Positions 44,912 through 54,002 of a stretch of 64,000 nucleotides of DNA are shown piece after piece. The position numbers were made by a program, and so were the translations under genes. The DNA is taken from the NCBI GenBank assembly GCA_020073375.1, contig JAIQFG010000015.1, positions 1-64,000 on the forward strand, given 5' to 3'. Positions within the stretch are counted from its first letter, which is position 1. Each line of letters begins with the position of its first letter. The notes under the pieces were generated by a model. The model was not told the origin of the DNA. It made no database searches and worked only from the letters and a program-made list of their open reading frames with translations. Source of the DNA: Terriglobia bacterium. GTDB taxonomy: Bacteria; Acidobacteriota; Terriglobia; Acidiferrales; UBA7541.

Positions 44912-45810
44912 TGCAACCGCTCCTTCGGCCCCTGCGCGTACTTCGCGCGAATCTCCTCGGTCATGGCCACGGCCGCGCCGAGCGATTCCATACGAATCCC
45001 CGCATCCACGCCAAGCGCGGTGAGCGCCGATACGATCGTCTCGGTCGCAATATTCCCGGTCAACGCGTCTCCCGCAAACGGGCATCCGCCAAGCCCGGTT
45101 AGCGCGCCGTCAAACCGCCGGCACCCGGCCTGATATGCCGCCAGAATTTTTTCGGCAGCCCCCGCCGGATGGCTGTGCAGGTGGACGCCAATCTCCACGC
45201 CGGCAACGGCCTGTTTCACCGCACTATACACCTCGCCCACCTGCTCGGGCGTTGCGTTCCCCACCGTATCGGCCAGCGAAACCGTCCGCACGCCGATATC
45301 CTTCAACCACACCAGCGTATCCTCGACAATTTCCGGTCCCCACGGTTCCTCGTACGGATTTCCAAAAGCCATCGAAATATAAATCACTAATCCGTGCCCG
45401 GACGCCTTCGTGGCCTTCCGCAATTCCTCCACCATATTGCGCGATTCGCCGCGAGACATGTTGGCATTGGCGCGCCGGAAATACGCGGAAATGGAATACG
45501 GATAACCGATCGTGGTCACCCCCGGCGTCGCCAGCGCCCGCTGCATTCCTTGCTCGTTCACCACGATCCCGATGATTTCCGGTGGGACGGCATCCGCGGG
45601 AAGCCCGGCCATGAATCCGCGCATCACCTCTTCGCTGTCGGCCATCTGCTTCACATGTTTCGGCGAAACGAAGCTGACGGCGTCGATGTGCTTGAATCCC
45701 GCTGCCGCCAAATTCAAGAGGTATTGGATCTTCAATTCCGTCGGAATAATTTCCGGAAGTCCTTGCCACGCGTCGCGCGGGCATTCGATTAGCGTTACGT
45801 CCTCTGGCAA
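44908..45810 (-). CDS. hydroxymethylglutaryl-CoA lyase
   Basis: 300 residues from TTG 45810 with AGGA six bases upstream. DRE-TIM signature at the start (LIECPRDAWQGLPEIIPTE, catalytic Arg/Asp), metal His pair in VHLHSHPAG, and the active-site Cys loop GLGGCPFAGDALTGN. It splits HMG-CoA into acetoacetate and acetyl-CoA, the last step of leucine degradation. The reading frame ends LQ plus TAG, where TAG belongs to repeat A6, so the natural C-terminus may have been altered. Confidence 0.9.
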   Translation of the reverse strand: MPEDVTLIECPRDAWQGLPEIIPTELKIQYLLNLAAAGFKHIDAVSFVSPKHVKQMADSEEVMRGFMAGLPADAVPPEIIGIVVNEQGMQRALATPGVTTIGYPYSISAYFRRANANMSRGESRNMVEELRKATKASGHGLVIYISMAFGNPYEEPWGPEIVEDTLVWLKDIGVRTVSLADTVGNATPEQVGEVYSAVKQAVAGVEIGVHLHSHPAGAAEKILAAYQAGCRRFDGALTGLGGCPFAGDALTGNIATETIVSALTALGVDAGIRMESLGAAVAMTEEIRAKYAQGPKERLQ

Positions 45811-45824
45811 ATGAGATCCTTTTT

Positions 45825-45858
45825 AGTCGAGAGTTGACAGTTGAGAGTTGAGAGTCAA
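45825..45858. repeat. left GAGAGTTG-type repeat of four-helix cassette
   Basis: Degenerate tandem units of GAGAGTTG/ACAGTTGA (AGTCGAGAGTTGACAGTTG, GAGTTGAGAGTC). The inverted counterpart is at 46294-46325, and the two enclose the four-helix-bundle gene. Confidence 0.75.
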
Positions 45859-45899
45859 GAACAGACTCGATGAACAGAAAGTTTCGATACCTCCAAAAA

Positions 45900-46259
45900 T
45901 CACGCTGGGCTGACAACTTTTTTCCGCAAGCTGTGAAGCATCTTAGCGACTTCGTCGGCCTCAGCCAAGACAGGTTTCGCCTCGACGGTGGAAAGATACT
46001 GCAGGTCACGACTCACCATTAGCAGGTACTCCGTCTCCGCTAAAGAGCCCTCCGCTATGTTGAGGAAGCGGGCATATTCAATCCTTGTTTGCCTCTTCGA
46101 GCCTTCAGCTATGTTAGTTGGAACCGAAAGTGCGGCACGCCGAAGCTGCGATGTCAGGCCGTACCGCTCCTCGGAAGGGAAACCTTTCGTTAACCGATAG
46201 ACCTGCAGAACAAGGGCATGGCTTCTTTGCCACACCCGAAGTTCAGTGAATCGCTGCAT
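45900..46259 (-). CDS. four-helix-bundle protein (S23/Avd-like family)
   Basis: 119 residues; GAGG five bases before the ATG. The sequence follows the S23 family: FTELRVWQRSHALVLQVYRLT, FPSEERYGLTSQLRRAALSVPTNIAEGS, then ARFLNIAEGSLAETEYLL. The family includes proteins encoded in 23S rRNA intervening sequences and the Avd accessory protein of diversity-generating retroelements. Its cellular role is unclear; it binds nucleic acid in DGRs. No reverse transcriptase lies near. Lower GC than its neighbours and flanked by inverted repeats, so it looks acquired. Confidence 0.88.
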   Translation of the reverse strand: MQRFTELRVWQRSHALVLQVYRLTKGFPSEERYGLTSQLRRAALSVPTNIAEGSKRQTRIEYARFLNIAEGSLAETEYLLMVSRDLQYLSTVEAKPVLAEADEVAKMLHSLRKKVVSPA

Positions 46260-46293
46260 CGAGACCTCAATTTGCCGCCGCTGACCGGTTTTG

Positions 46294-46325
46294 CTCTCGA
46301 CTCTTAACTCTCGACTCTCAACCTC
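46294..46325. repeat. right inverted GAGAGTTG-type repeat of cassette
   Basis: CTCTCGACTCTTAACTCTCG followed by ACTCTCAACCTC. Read on the other strand this gives GAGGTTGAGAGTCGAGAGTT, matching the left repeat in style (GAGAGTTG units), so the cassette has inverted ends. Confidence 0.75.
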
Positions 46326-46328
46326 TTC

Positions 46329-48005
46329 CTATGTTTGCAGAACGCCTGTTTTGAATTCTCTTACGAACGGATTCAGCGCTGCCGATTCCAGCGCCCACAT
46401 TAGCGCTTCGCGCGTTTGCGCCGGATCGATGATCGCATCCACCCAAAGCCGAGCCGCCGCATAACGCGGGTCGGTCTGGTGTTCATAGGTGGCGCGTGTC
46501 GTCTCGTACAACTCTTTCCGTTCCGCGTCGGAAAGTTTCTTGCCGGAGCGCTCCAGCTGCTTGATCTTGATCTCAACCAGCGTGGACGCGGCCGCGTCGC
46601 CGCTCATCACCGCGAAGCGCGCCGTGGGCCACGCAAACAGAAATCGCGGGTCGTATGCTTTGCCGCACATGGCATAGTTTCCCGCGCCGAAACTCCCGCC
46701 GCAGATCACCGAAATTTTTGGCACCACGCTGTTTGATACCGCATTCACCATTTTGGCCCCGGCGCGAATAATGCCGCTCCACTCCGCTTCCTTGCCCACC
46801 ATGAAACCGTTGACGTCATGCAGAAAAATCAGCGGCACCAGATTCTGATTGCAGTCCATAATGAAGCGCGCGGCCTTTTCCGCCGACTCGGTATAAATCA
46901 CGCCGCCAAACTCGATGCGGCGCTCTCCGGTGGCCGCGTCGATCGTCGGCACGTGCTTCTTGTTGTTGGCGACGATCCCCACGGCCCAGCCGCCGATGCG
47001 CGCGTAGCCGCACAGTACTGTCTTGCCGTATTCCGCGCGGTACTCCTCGAATTTGCTCGCGTCCACGATGCGCGCGATGATTTCGTGCATGTCGTATTGC
47101 TTGGCCGGGTCGGAAGAAAATATCCCGTAAATATCCTCCGGAGGGAACGCCGGATGCTCCGACTCCTTGTAATCGAATCGCGCAGGCGCGGGATGTCCCA
47201 TCTTGTCGACCAGCGCCCGAATGCGTTCCAGGCACGCTTCGTCGTCCGGTTCGCGAAAGTCCACCGTGCCGCTGATTTCCGCGTGCATTTTCGCGCCGCC
47301 CAGCTCTTCGGCCGAAACTTTCTGCCCGATCGCCGCCTGCACCAGCGCCGGCCCCGCCAGAAACAACCCGGAACCTTCGGTCATCAGAATTTTGTCGCAC
47401 ATCACCGGCAGATACGCGCCGCCCGCCACGCACATTCCCATAATCGCGGTGATTTGCGGAATGCCCATCGCGCTCATGACGGCGTTATTGCGAAACACGC
47501 GCCCGAAATCGTCTGTGTCCGGAAACACGTCCTCCTGCAGCGGCAAAAACACGCCCGCCGAATCCACCAGGTAAATCGTGGGAATATGATTGTCGATGGA
47601 AATATTCTGAGCGCGAATGACTTTTTTCGCCGTAAGAGGGAAGAACGCCCCGGCCTTCACCGTGGCGTCGTTGGCGATGATCATCACCAACCGCCCGCAG
47701 ATTCTTGCCAGCCCCGTAATCGTTCCCGCCGCCGGGGCGCCGCCCCATTCCTCGTACATTTCGTGCGCGGCGTAAACTCCCAGCTCAAAAAAAGAAGTGT
47801 GCGGGTCGATCAGCTTTGCGATGCGTTCGCGCGCGGTCAGGCGGCCTTTCTTGTGCTGCGATTCGATGGCTTTCGCGCCGCCGCCCTGGTGGATTTCGGT
47901 TTCCTGGTTCTTAATCTCCGCGACCAGATCGATCATGCGGCGCGTGTTCTTCTCAAAATCCGGCGAGTTGCGTTTGATCCTGGTTTCGAGAGCGGAACTC
48001 GTCAA
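46329..48005 (-). CDS. acyl-CoA carboxylase carboxyltransferase (beta) subunit
   Basis: 558 residues from TTG 48005 with AGGAG six bases upstream. Two crotonase-like halves: KGRLTARERIAKLIDPHTSFFELG and GGAPAAGTITGLA; DSAGVFLPLQEDVFPD; the acyl-CoA loop MCVAGGAYLPVMCDK; the second-half VNGFMVGKEAEWSGIIRAGAK and GGSFGAGNYAMCGKAYDPRFLF. The pattern is closest to methylcrotonyl-CoA or geranyl-type carboxylases (leucine path). It moves CO2 from biotin to the acyl-CoA. The biotin carboxylase and biotin carrier subunits are not in this window. Confidence 0.9.
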   Translation of the reverse strand: MTSSALETRIKRNSPDFEKNTRRMIDLVAEIKNQETEIHQGGGAKAIESQHKKGRLTARERIAKLIDPHTSFFELGVYAAHEMYEEWGGAPAAGTITGLARICGRLVMIIANDATVKAGAFFPLTAKKVIRAQNISIDNHIPTIYLVDSAGVFLPLQEDVFPDTDDFGRVFRNNAVMSAMGIPQITAIMGMCVAGGAYLPVMCDKILMTEGSGLFLAGPALVQAAIGQKVSAEELGGAKMHAEISGTVDFREPDDEACLERIRALVDKMGHPAPARFDYKESEHPAFPPEDIYGIFSSDPAKQYDMHEIIARIVDASKFEEYRAEYGKTVLCGYARIGGWAVGIVANNKKHVPTIDAATGERRIEFGGVIYTESAEKAARFIMDCNQNLVPLIFLHDVNGFMVGKEAEWSGIIRAGAKMVNAVSNSVVPKISVICGGSFGAGNYAMCGKAYDPRFLFAWPTARFAVMSGDAAASTLVEIKIKQLERSGKKLSDAERKELYETTRATYEHQTDPRYAAARLWVDAIIDPAQTREALMWALESAALNPFVREFKTGVLQT

Positions 48006-48171
48006 GTGCGGCTCCTGATTTTAGGAAAATTCATTTCGTGCCAAGCCGTAAAACGGCGAAGCGACAGTATAAGCTGAATCCTGGCGGTTGTGCATTGCGA
48101 GTCGAGGAATGTGCAGCGAGGATGAGCGGACCGATTCTCCTCTCTGATATCGCGCTCGGTTGAGCGCGGTT

Positions 48172-48489
48172 CTACCTGGCCTTCGACAGAGCGACAACGA
48201 CTAAAATGAAGACACTCGTACCAAGCGCGAGACTGAGAATCCCGACCCCTGATGTAATGCACCGATGATACCAAAGCGGCTCGCGATCGCGCTTTGTGAC
48301 GTAAGACACCTGCCATAATTGGTCCAGGTATTTACCAACCAGCCCGACACGTATGATGGCCAGGCCAAAGAAAATAAGGATTATGGACAGGCCAAGCATG
48401 CCCAGATTGAATCTCAACCCTGCAGACTCGAAGATCCGAACGGCCACAATCAATCGTCCGTATATGCCCACGGGCACACAATAGCTCAA
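48172..48489 (-). CDS. small membrane protein, unknown
   Basis: 105 residues with two clear helices (LGLSIILIFFGLAIIRVGLVG; ILSLALGTSVFILVVVAL) and a polar stretch between (KYLDQLWQVSYVTKRDREPL). The second half of the frame could start at MLGLSII. Base use is less GC-rich than nearby genes. No family recognised; it may be a true small gene or chance. Confidence 0.45.
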   Translation of the reverse strand: MSYCVPVGIYGRLIVAVRIFESAGLRFNLGMLGLSIILIFFGLAIIRVGLVGKYLDQLWQVSYVTKRDREPLWYHRCITSGVGILSLALGTSVFILVVVALSKAR

Positions 48490-48676
48490 TCTATATGCCC
48501 GTCAAATTGGAATGTGTCAGGTGCTACCGAACCACAACTTGGGCCAGTTTGAACCGTTGCTGCAATTCGCGGAAACCGCATCCGCAACTTATCGTATAGT
48601 CTTTGAAGATTCCAGGAAGCCTTATCCACGCTTCCCGCGTCTCATACGGGGTGGGGAATCGCGAAGGAGAACAGGA

Positions 48677-51547
48677 ATGACGTCCGCCTTTTTCAGCCGC
48701 TTGCTGTTCATGGGTCTTTCGGCCGCCGTCGCGGCCGTGTCCGTGTCCGGACAAACCACCGAAAAGAAAGCGCCGCCGAAACTAACGCCCGCGAAGACCG
48801 CATCGTCCGCCACTGCGCCCATGGAGGGCCTGCCCACGCTAAAATTTGAAAAGTACACGCTGCCCAACGGCCTGGTCGTCATCCTTTCCGAGGACCACCG
48901 CCTCCCGCTCGTCTCGACAAACATCTGGTATCACGTCGGCCCGGCGAACGAACTCCCCGGCCGCACTGGTTTCGCGCACCTGTTCGAGCACATGATGTTT
49001 GAGGGTTCCAAGCACATTCCCGGCAACGATCATTTCAAGTACCTGGAAGCGGCCGGCGCATCCGACATCAATGGCACCACCGATTTCGACCGCACGAATT
49101 ATTTCGAGACGCTTCCCTCGAACCAGCTGGAACTCGCCCTGTGGCTCGAGTCCGACCGCATGGGTTATCTGCCGGACAAGCTCGATCAGGCCAGCCTGAC
49201 CAATCAGCAGGACGTGGTGCGCAACGAACGCCGCCAGAGCATCGAGAACAGTCCCTACGGCATCGTCGAGGAATCCGTTTTCCACGAGCTCTATCCCAAG
49301 GGCCATCCCTATTACGCCGACGTGATGGGCTCGCATTCCGACATCCAGGCCGCGAAACTCGAGGACGTGCGCAATTTCTTCAAGCTCTACTACGCGCCGA
49401 ATAACGCCAGCCTCACGATTGTCGGCGATTTCGATCCGGCGCAGGCGAAAAAACTCGTCGAAAAATATTTCGGCCCGCTCAAGCGTGGCGCTCCCGTTCC
49501 GAAAATCGCCGCTGTCACGCCACCCATCACCGCCGAGCGCCGCAAGGTGGTCCACGACCAGGTGGAGTTGCCGCGCGTGTACATGGCCTGGCTGACCTCT
49601 CCCATTTTCAAGCCCGGCGACGCCGATGCGGATCTTGCCTCCGATATTCTGGGCGGCGGCAAATCCAGCCGCCTGTACAAAAAGCTCGTCTATGAAAAGC
49701 AGATCGCGCTGGACGTCAGCGCTTCGCAAAATTCGCTGATCCTCGGCTCGATGTTTGAAATCGTGGTCACCGCCCGCCCCGGCCACTCCGCGGACGAAAT
49801 GGAAAAAGCGATCGACGAAGAGTTGGCAGCTTTCCGCAAAGACGGCCCCACCCCGGCGGAACTGGAACGCGCGCGCAACGGCGTCGAGACGCGCATGATC
49901 CAGGGCCTGGAACGCCTCGGCGGCTTCGGCGGCGTCGCCGACCGTCTGAATGAATACAACCACTACCTCGGAAACCCCGGCTACTTCGCCGAAGATGTCG
50001 CGCGCTACCAGAAGGCGTCGATCGCCTCGATTCGCGCCTTCGCGCAAGAGCAGTTGAAGCCCACGGCACGCGTTATCGTTTATGGAATTCCCGGCAAGCC
50101 GGACCTGGGCCCCGACGTGCCCACTCCGAAGACTTTGGCAAAAGGGAATCGCACCGGCGGGGAAGCAGTGAACGTGGACGCGCCCTGGCGGGAAAACGCG
50201 CCGCAACCCGGCCCGCTGCGCACCGCGAATCTTCCTGTCCCTGAAATTTTCAAACTTTCGAACGGCTTGACCGTGATGTACAACTATCGCCCCAACCTGC
50301 CCGTCGTGGCCGCGAATCTTGTTTTCCAGACCGGAAGCTCCGCGAACCCGGTAAACAAACCCGGCCTTGCCAGCTTCACTGCGAACATGCTGCAGCAGGG
50401 AACCGCGACGCGCAACGCCACGCAAATCGCCGACGAAGCTGCGCTCCTGGGCACGGCTCTTTCTTCAGGCTCCAGCATGGACGGCTCGAACGTAGGAATC
50501 AGCTCGCTCACCAAAAACTTTTCCGGCGCGCTCGATCTGATGGCCGACGTCGTCCTGCATCCCACGTTTCCCCCCGACGAAATCGAGCGCCGCCGCGCTT
50601 CTCGGCTCGCGGCCTTTGCCGACGATCGCAGCGATCCCAACGTCCTCGTCGTTCGCACGGGAGTCGCCGCGCTGTTCGGCCCCGGCTCGCCGTTCGGCTA
50701 CGACAATTCCGGCAACGAAGCCTCGATCAAGGCGATGACGCGGGATGACTTGGTGAATTTCTGGAAGACGAACTACGTCCCGAACAACGCGGCGCTGGTC
50801 GTGGCCGGAGATATTCCCGTCGATCAACTCAAGACTTTGGCGGAGAGCAAATTTTCCGCCTGGAAGCCGGGCGAGATTCCGCCGTCCTCGAACGGCGACA
50901 TCCAGCCCACCAAGGCAAAAATCGTGATCGTCGACCGCCCCGGCGCGCAGCAGACCATGGTGCGCTTGGAACAGATGGCCGTCGCGCGCAACACGCCCGA
51001 TTATCCTGCCATGGAAGTGATGAACTCCGAGCTCGGCGGCCTGTTTTCCAGCCGCATCAATCTGAATTTGCGCGAGGAGCACGGCTACACCTACGGCGCA
51101 AGCTCGTTCTTCATCTATCGGCGTTCGCTCGGATATTTTCTGACCGGCGGCGGCATCCGCACCGACGCGACCGGTCCCGCGGTCTCCGAAATTTTGAAGG
51201 AACTTCACCGCATGATGGACACGGCGATGACCCCCTCGGAACTCAGCCTGGCCAAGGATTCGCAGTCGCGTTCCTTGCCCGGCATGTTTGAATCCAGTTT
51301 CGGCGCGGCCGGCGCGCTTTCCGAAATCTACATGTACAACCTGCCATCCGATTATTTCGCGACGTTGCCGGAGCGCCTGAACGCCGTCAACGCGGACGAC
51401 GCCCAGGCCGCCGCTAAAAAATATCTCCACCCTAACCAGATGATCCTGATCTGCGTGGGCGACCGCGCCAAGATCGAGCCGCAACTGCTGCAGCTGGACC
51501 TGGGCGCCGTGGAAATCCGCGATGCGGATGGAAATGTAGTTCAGTAG
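48677..51547 (+). CDS. M16-family zinc protease, two-domain secreted type
   Basis: 956 residues from ATG 48677 (AAGGAG seven bases upstream; the frame opens at 48512). Signal peptide, then domain 1 with the inverse zinc motif HLFEHMMFEGS (HxxEH) and a downstream Glu in a VVRNERRQSIEN helix, giving an active protease half. The second half (from about 500) has the fold pattern VMYNYRPNLPVVAANLVFQTGS but no HxxEH, so it is the usual inactive partner, fused in one chain. It degrades peptides in the periplasm. Single gene, between the carboxyltransferase and mutase groups. Confidence 0.9.
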   Translation: MTSAFFSRLLFMGLSAAVAAVSVSGQTTEKKAPPKLTPAKTASSATAPMEGLPTLKFEKYTLPNGLVVILSEDHRLPLVSTNIWYHVGPANELPGRTGFAHLFEHMMFEGSKHIPGNDHFKYLEAAGASDINGTTDFDRTNYFETLPSNQLELALWLESDRMGYLPDKLDQASLTNQQDVVRNERRQSIENSPYGIVEESVFHELYPKGHPYYADVMGSHSDIQAAKLEDVRNFFKLYYAPNNASLTIVGDFDPAQAKKLVEKYFGPLKRGAPVPKIAAVTPPITAERRKVVHDQVELPRVYMAWLTSPIFKPGDADADLASDILGGGKSSRLYKKLVYEKQIALDVSASQNSLILGSMFEIVVTARPGHSADEMEKAIDEELAAFRKDGPTPAELERARNGVETRMIQGLERLGGFGGVADRLNEYNHYLGNPGYFAEDVARYQKASIASIRAFAQEQLKPTARVIVYGIPGKPDLGPDVPTPKTLAKGNRTGGEAVNVDAPWRENAPQPGPLRTANLPVPEIFKLSNGLTVMYNYRPNLPVVAANLVFQTGSSANPVNKPGLASFTANMLQQGTATRNATQIADEAALLGTALSSGSSMDGSNVGISSLTKNFSGALDLMADVVLHPTFPPDEIERRRASRLAAFADDRSDPNVLVVRTGVAALFGPGSPFGYDNSGNEASIKAMTRDDLVNFWKTNYVPNNAALVVAGDIPVDQLKTLAESKFSAWKPGEIPPSSNGDIQPTKAKIVIVDRPGAQQTMVRLEQMAVARNTPDYPAMEVMNSELGGLFSSRINLNLREEHGYTYGASSFFIYRRSLGYFLTGGGIRTDATGPAVSEILKELHRMMDTAMTPSELSLAKDSQSRSLPGMFESSFGAAGALSEIYMYNLPSDYFATLPERLNAVNADDAQAAAKKYLHPNQMILICVGDRAKIEPQLLQLDLGAVEIRDADGNVVQ

Positions 51548-51563
51548 GTCTGCTGGATGCGGG

Positions 51564-51599
51564 TTTAGGTGGCACAGGCTGAAGCCTGTGCCACCTAAA
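51564..51599. repeat. perfect 17-bp dyad, relative of family A
   Basis: TTTAGGTGGCACAGGCT and AGCCTGTGCCACCTAAA pair without a mismatch around a two-base centre. The core CACAGGCTGAAGCCTGTG is related to family A. It lies between the convergent M16 protease and mutase small-subunit genes and may end transcription from either side. Confidence 0.8.
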
Positions 51600-51671
51600 C
51601 CTGGCCCGGCCGGCTGGCACACCTTGCTCACCAAGTAAAATATTCGATTATCGGCCGGATCAAAACTCAGT

Positions 51672-52079
51672 TTATCGCGCCTTGGCCTCGACGCTCTGCC
51701 GCACAAAATCGACAATATCCTGCGTGGATGTCCCCGGAAGAAAAATTTCCGCGATGCCGGCTTTCTTGAGTGCAGGTATATCCGCCGCCGGAATCGTACC
51801 GCCGAGCAGCACCGTCACCCCGTCCATCCCTTTTTCGTGAAGCAGATTCATCAACTGCGGCGCCAGCGTATTATGCGCGCCGGAAAGTATGGACAATCCA
51901 ATCACGTCGACATCCTCCTGCAGCGCCGCCGAAGCAATCATCTCCGGAGTCTGTCGCAGCCCCGTGTAAATCACTTCCATCCCCGCATCGCGCAGCGCCC
52001 GCGCAATAATCTTCGCCCCGCGGTCGTGCCCGTCCAGGCCGGGCTTGGCGATCAGCACGCGTATTCTCTTCTCAAGCAT
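51672..52079 (-). CDS. methylmalonyl-CoA mutase, B12-binding small subunit
   Basis: 135 residues from ATG 52079 (the longer start adds nine residues without support). Cobalamin-binding signature [12 protein letters not shown] (DxHxxG with the axial His), then [11 protein letters not shown] and [12 protein letters not shown] (the GG motif). This is the C-terminal domain of methylmalonyl-CoA mutase encoded as its own gene, 42 bases after the large subunit. It holds adenosylcobalamin. Confidence 0.93.
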   Translation of the reverse strand: MLEKRIRVLIAKPGLDGHDRGAKIIARALRDAGMEVIYTGLRQTPEMIASAALQEDVDVIGLSILSGAHNTLAPQLMNLLHEKGMDGVTVLLGGTIPAADIPALKKAGIAEIFLPGTSTQDIVDFVRQSVEAKAR

Positions 52080-52121
52080 TTCTCTGTGTCCTCTGTGAAC
52101 TCTCAAAACTGCAAAAACGAA

Positions 52122-53762
52122 CTACGTTACCGCCGCTTCCTCATGCGTCCCGAACACCTCCTGCAGCGCGGCGCAGATTTCCCCAAGCGTCGCATAGTCC
52201 TTCACCGTATCGTAAATCAGCGGCATCAGATTTTCGCTTCCTTCCGCGCCCTTGCGCAGCGCCGAGAGGCTTCGCTGTACCGCATCCGACGATCTCTCCG
52301 CACGCAGCGAGCGCAGCCGTTCGGTTTGGCTCCCCCGCACCGATTCATCGATCTGCAAAGTCTCCAACGGTTTTTCCTCGCCGGTGAATTCATTCACCCC
52401 GACAATAATCTTTTCCTTTCGATCCACAGCCACCTGGTAGCGATAAGCCGAGTCGGCAATTTCCCTCTGCGGGAAGCCGCGCTCGATCGCCGGAATCATC
52501 CCGCCCATCGCGTCGATCTTGCGGATGTACTCCAAGGCGCCAGCTTCGACTTCATTCGTCAAAGTCTCGAGAAAATATGACCCGCCAAGAGGATCGGCCA
52601 CGCTGGTCACGCCGCTTTCATGCGCCAGGATTTGCTGCGTGCGCAGCGCCAGCGTTGCGGCAAATTCGGTGGGCAGCGCCCAGGCTTCGTCCAGCGAATT
52701 GGTGTGCAGCGATTGCGCGCCGCCCATCACCGCCGCCAGCGCCTGCAGCGCCGTGCGCACCACGTTGTTGTACGGCTGCTGCGCGGTCAGTGAGCACCCC
52801 GCCGTCTGCGCATGAAAGCGCAGCGCCCATGACCGGGGCGACTTCGCCCCGAACCGCTCGGTCATCACCCTATGCCAGATGCGCCGCGCGGCGCGGTACT
52901 TGGCGATCTCCTCGAAAAAATCGTTGTGTGCGTTGAAGAAAAAGGAAAGCCGCGGCGCGAAATCGTCCACGCCCATGCCGCGCGCGACGCCCCACTCGAC
53001 GTATTCGATTGCGTCGCGCAGCGTGAACGCCAACTCCTGAATCGCCGTCGACCCCGCCTCGCGGATGTGATACCCGCTGATCGAAATGGCGTTAAATTTC
53101 GGCGTGTGCCGCGCGCCGAATTCAAACGTGTCGATCACCAGACGCATGGACGGCTTCGGCGGATAAATGTATTCCTTCTGCGCGATGTATTCCTTCAGGA
53201 TATCGTTTTGCAGCGTTCCGTTGAGCGCGGCCCAATCCACGCCCTGTTTTTCGGCCACTGCCAAATACATCGCCCAGATGATTGCGGCCGGCGAATTGAT
53301 GGTCATGGACGTGGAAACGCCGCCCAGCGGAATCCGGTCGAAGAGCAATTCCATGTCCGCAAGCGAACTGATGGCCACGCCGCATTTTCCCACTTCGCCC
53401 TCGGCCAGCGCATGGTCCGAGTCATACCCCATCAACGTAGGCAGATCGAACGCCACGGAAAGTCCCGTCTGCCCTTGCGAAAGCAGATAACGAAATCTCT
53501 GATTGCTGTCCTCCGCCGAGCCGAACCCCGCGAATTGCCGCATCGTCCACAGCCGGCTGCGATACATCAACGGATGAATCCCGCGCGTGTACGGAGGTTC
53601 GCCGGGAAGTACCAACTTGCGGACGGGTTCCCATCCCGATAGGTCTTCGGGCGTGTATAAACGGCGCACAGGATGATTGGAAACTGTTGTGAATTCGTCC
53701 GCACGCTCGCCCGGTTGCCCGGAAGCGGTGCGCCGCGTCGTTTCTTCGTGTCGGGAGGACAT
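52122..53762 (-). CDS. methylmalonyl-CoA mutase, catalytic large subunit
   Basis: 546 residues. TIM-barrel mutase domain: [70 protein letters not shown] and [16 protein letters not shown]. The C-terminal cobalamin domain is missing and is supplied by the next gene, a split arrangement known in several bacteria and archaea. It interconverts methylmalonyl-CoA and succinyl-CoA. GGGAGG precedes the ATG. Whether it takes methylmalonyl-CoA or a similar substrate (isobutyryl-, ethylmalonyl-CoA) was not tested. Confidence 0.93.
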   Translation of the reverse strand: MSSRHEETTRRTASGQPGERADEFTTVSNHPVRRLYTPEDLSGWEPVRKLVLPGEPPYTRGIHPLMYRSRLWTMRQFAGFGSAEDSNQRFRYLLSQGQTGLSVAFDLPTLMGYDSDHALAEGEVGKCGVAISSLADMELLFDRIPLGGVSTSMTINSPAAIIWAMYLAVAEKQGVDWAALNGTLQNDILKEYIAQKEYIYPPKPSMRLVIDTFEFGARHTPKFNAISISGYHIREAGSTAIQELAFTLRDAIEYVEWGVARGMGVDDFAPRLSFFFNAHNDFFEEIAKYRAARRIWHRVMTERFGAKSPRSWALRFHAQTAGCSLTAQQPYNNVVRTALQALAAVMGGAQSLHTNSLDEAWALPTEFAATLALRTQQILAHESGVTSVADPLGGSYFLETLTNEVEAGALEYIRKIDAMGGMIPAIERGFPQREIADSAYRYQVAVDRKEKIIVGVNEFTGEEKPLETLQIDESVRGSQTERLRSLRAERSSDAVQRSLSALRKGAEGSENLMPLIYDTVKDYATLGEICAALQEVFGTHEEAAVT

Positions 53763-54002
53763 GCGTCAGCAGGCCGCGCGAAGAATCTTAGTAAGAAAAG
53801 AGAATTGCGGCGCGGCGCGATTTGATTCTAGGCGAACCCCTCAAGCAGAACAACAAAGTTCAGAGAATCGAAGAGCCAAATCGACAAACGTGGCATTCAC
53901 CAAAACGAGTCGAGGCCCAAATGACGCGCGCAGTGAAGCGCCTTCCGCGCACGCCATAGACGATCCCACCCTACCCCCCTGCTACCTACCGCCTACTCCC
54001 TG

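Noticed and set aside
45825-46325. Diversity-generating retroelement around the Avd-like gene
   Set aside because: No reverse transcriptase, no template/variable repeat pair and no variable-protein gene nearby.
51612-51628. Sigma-54-like CTGGCACACCTTGCTC
   Set aside because: The GG and GC are only eight bases apart instead of ten, and no gene starts suitably downstream.
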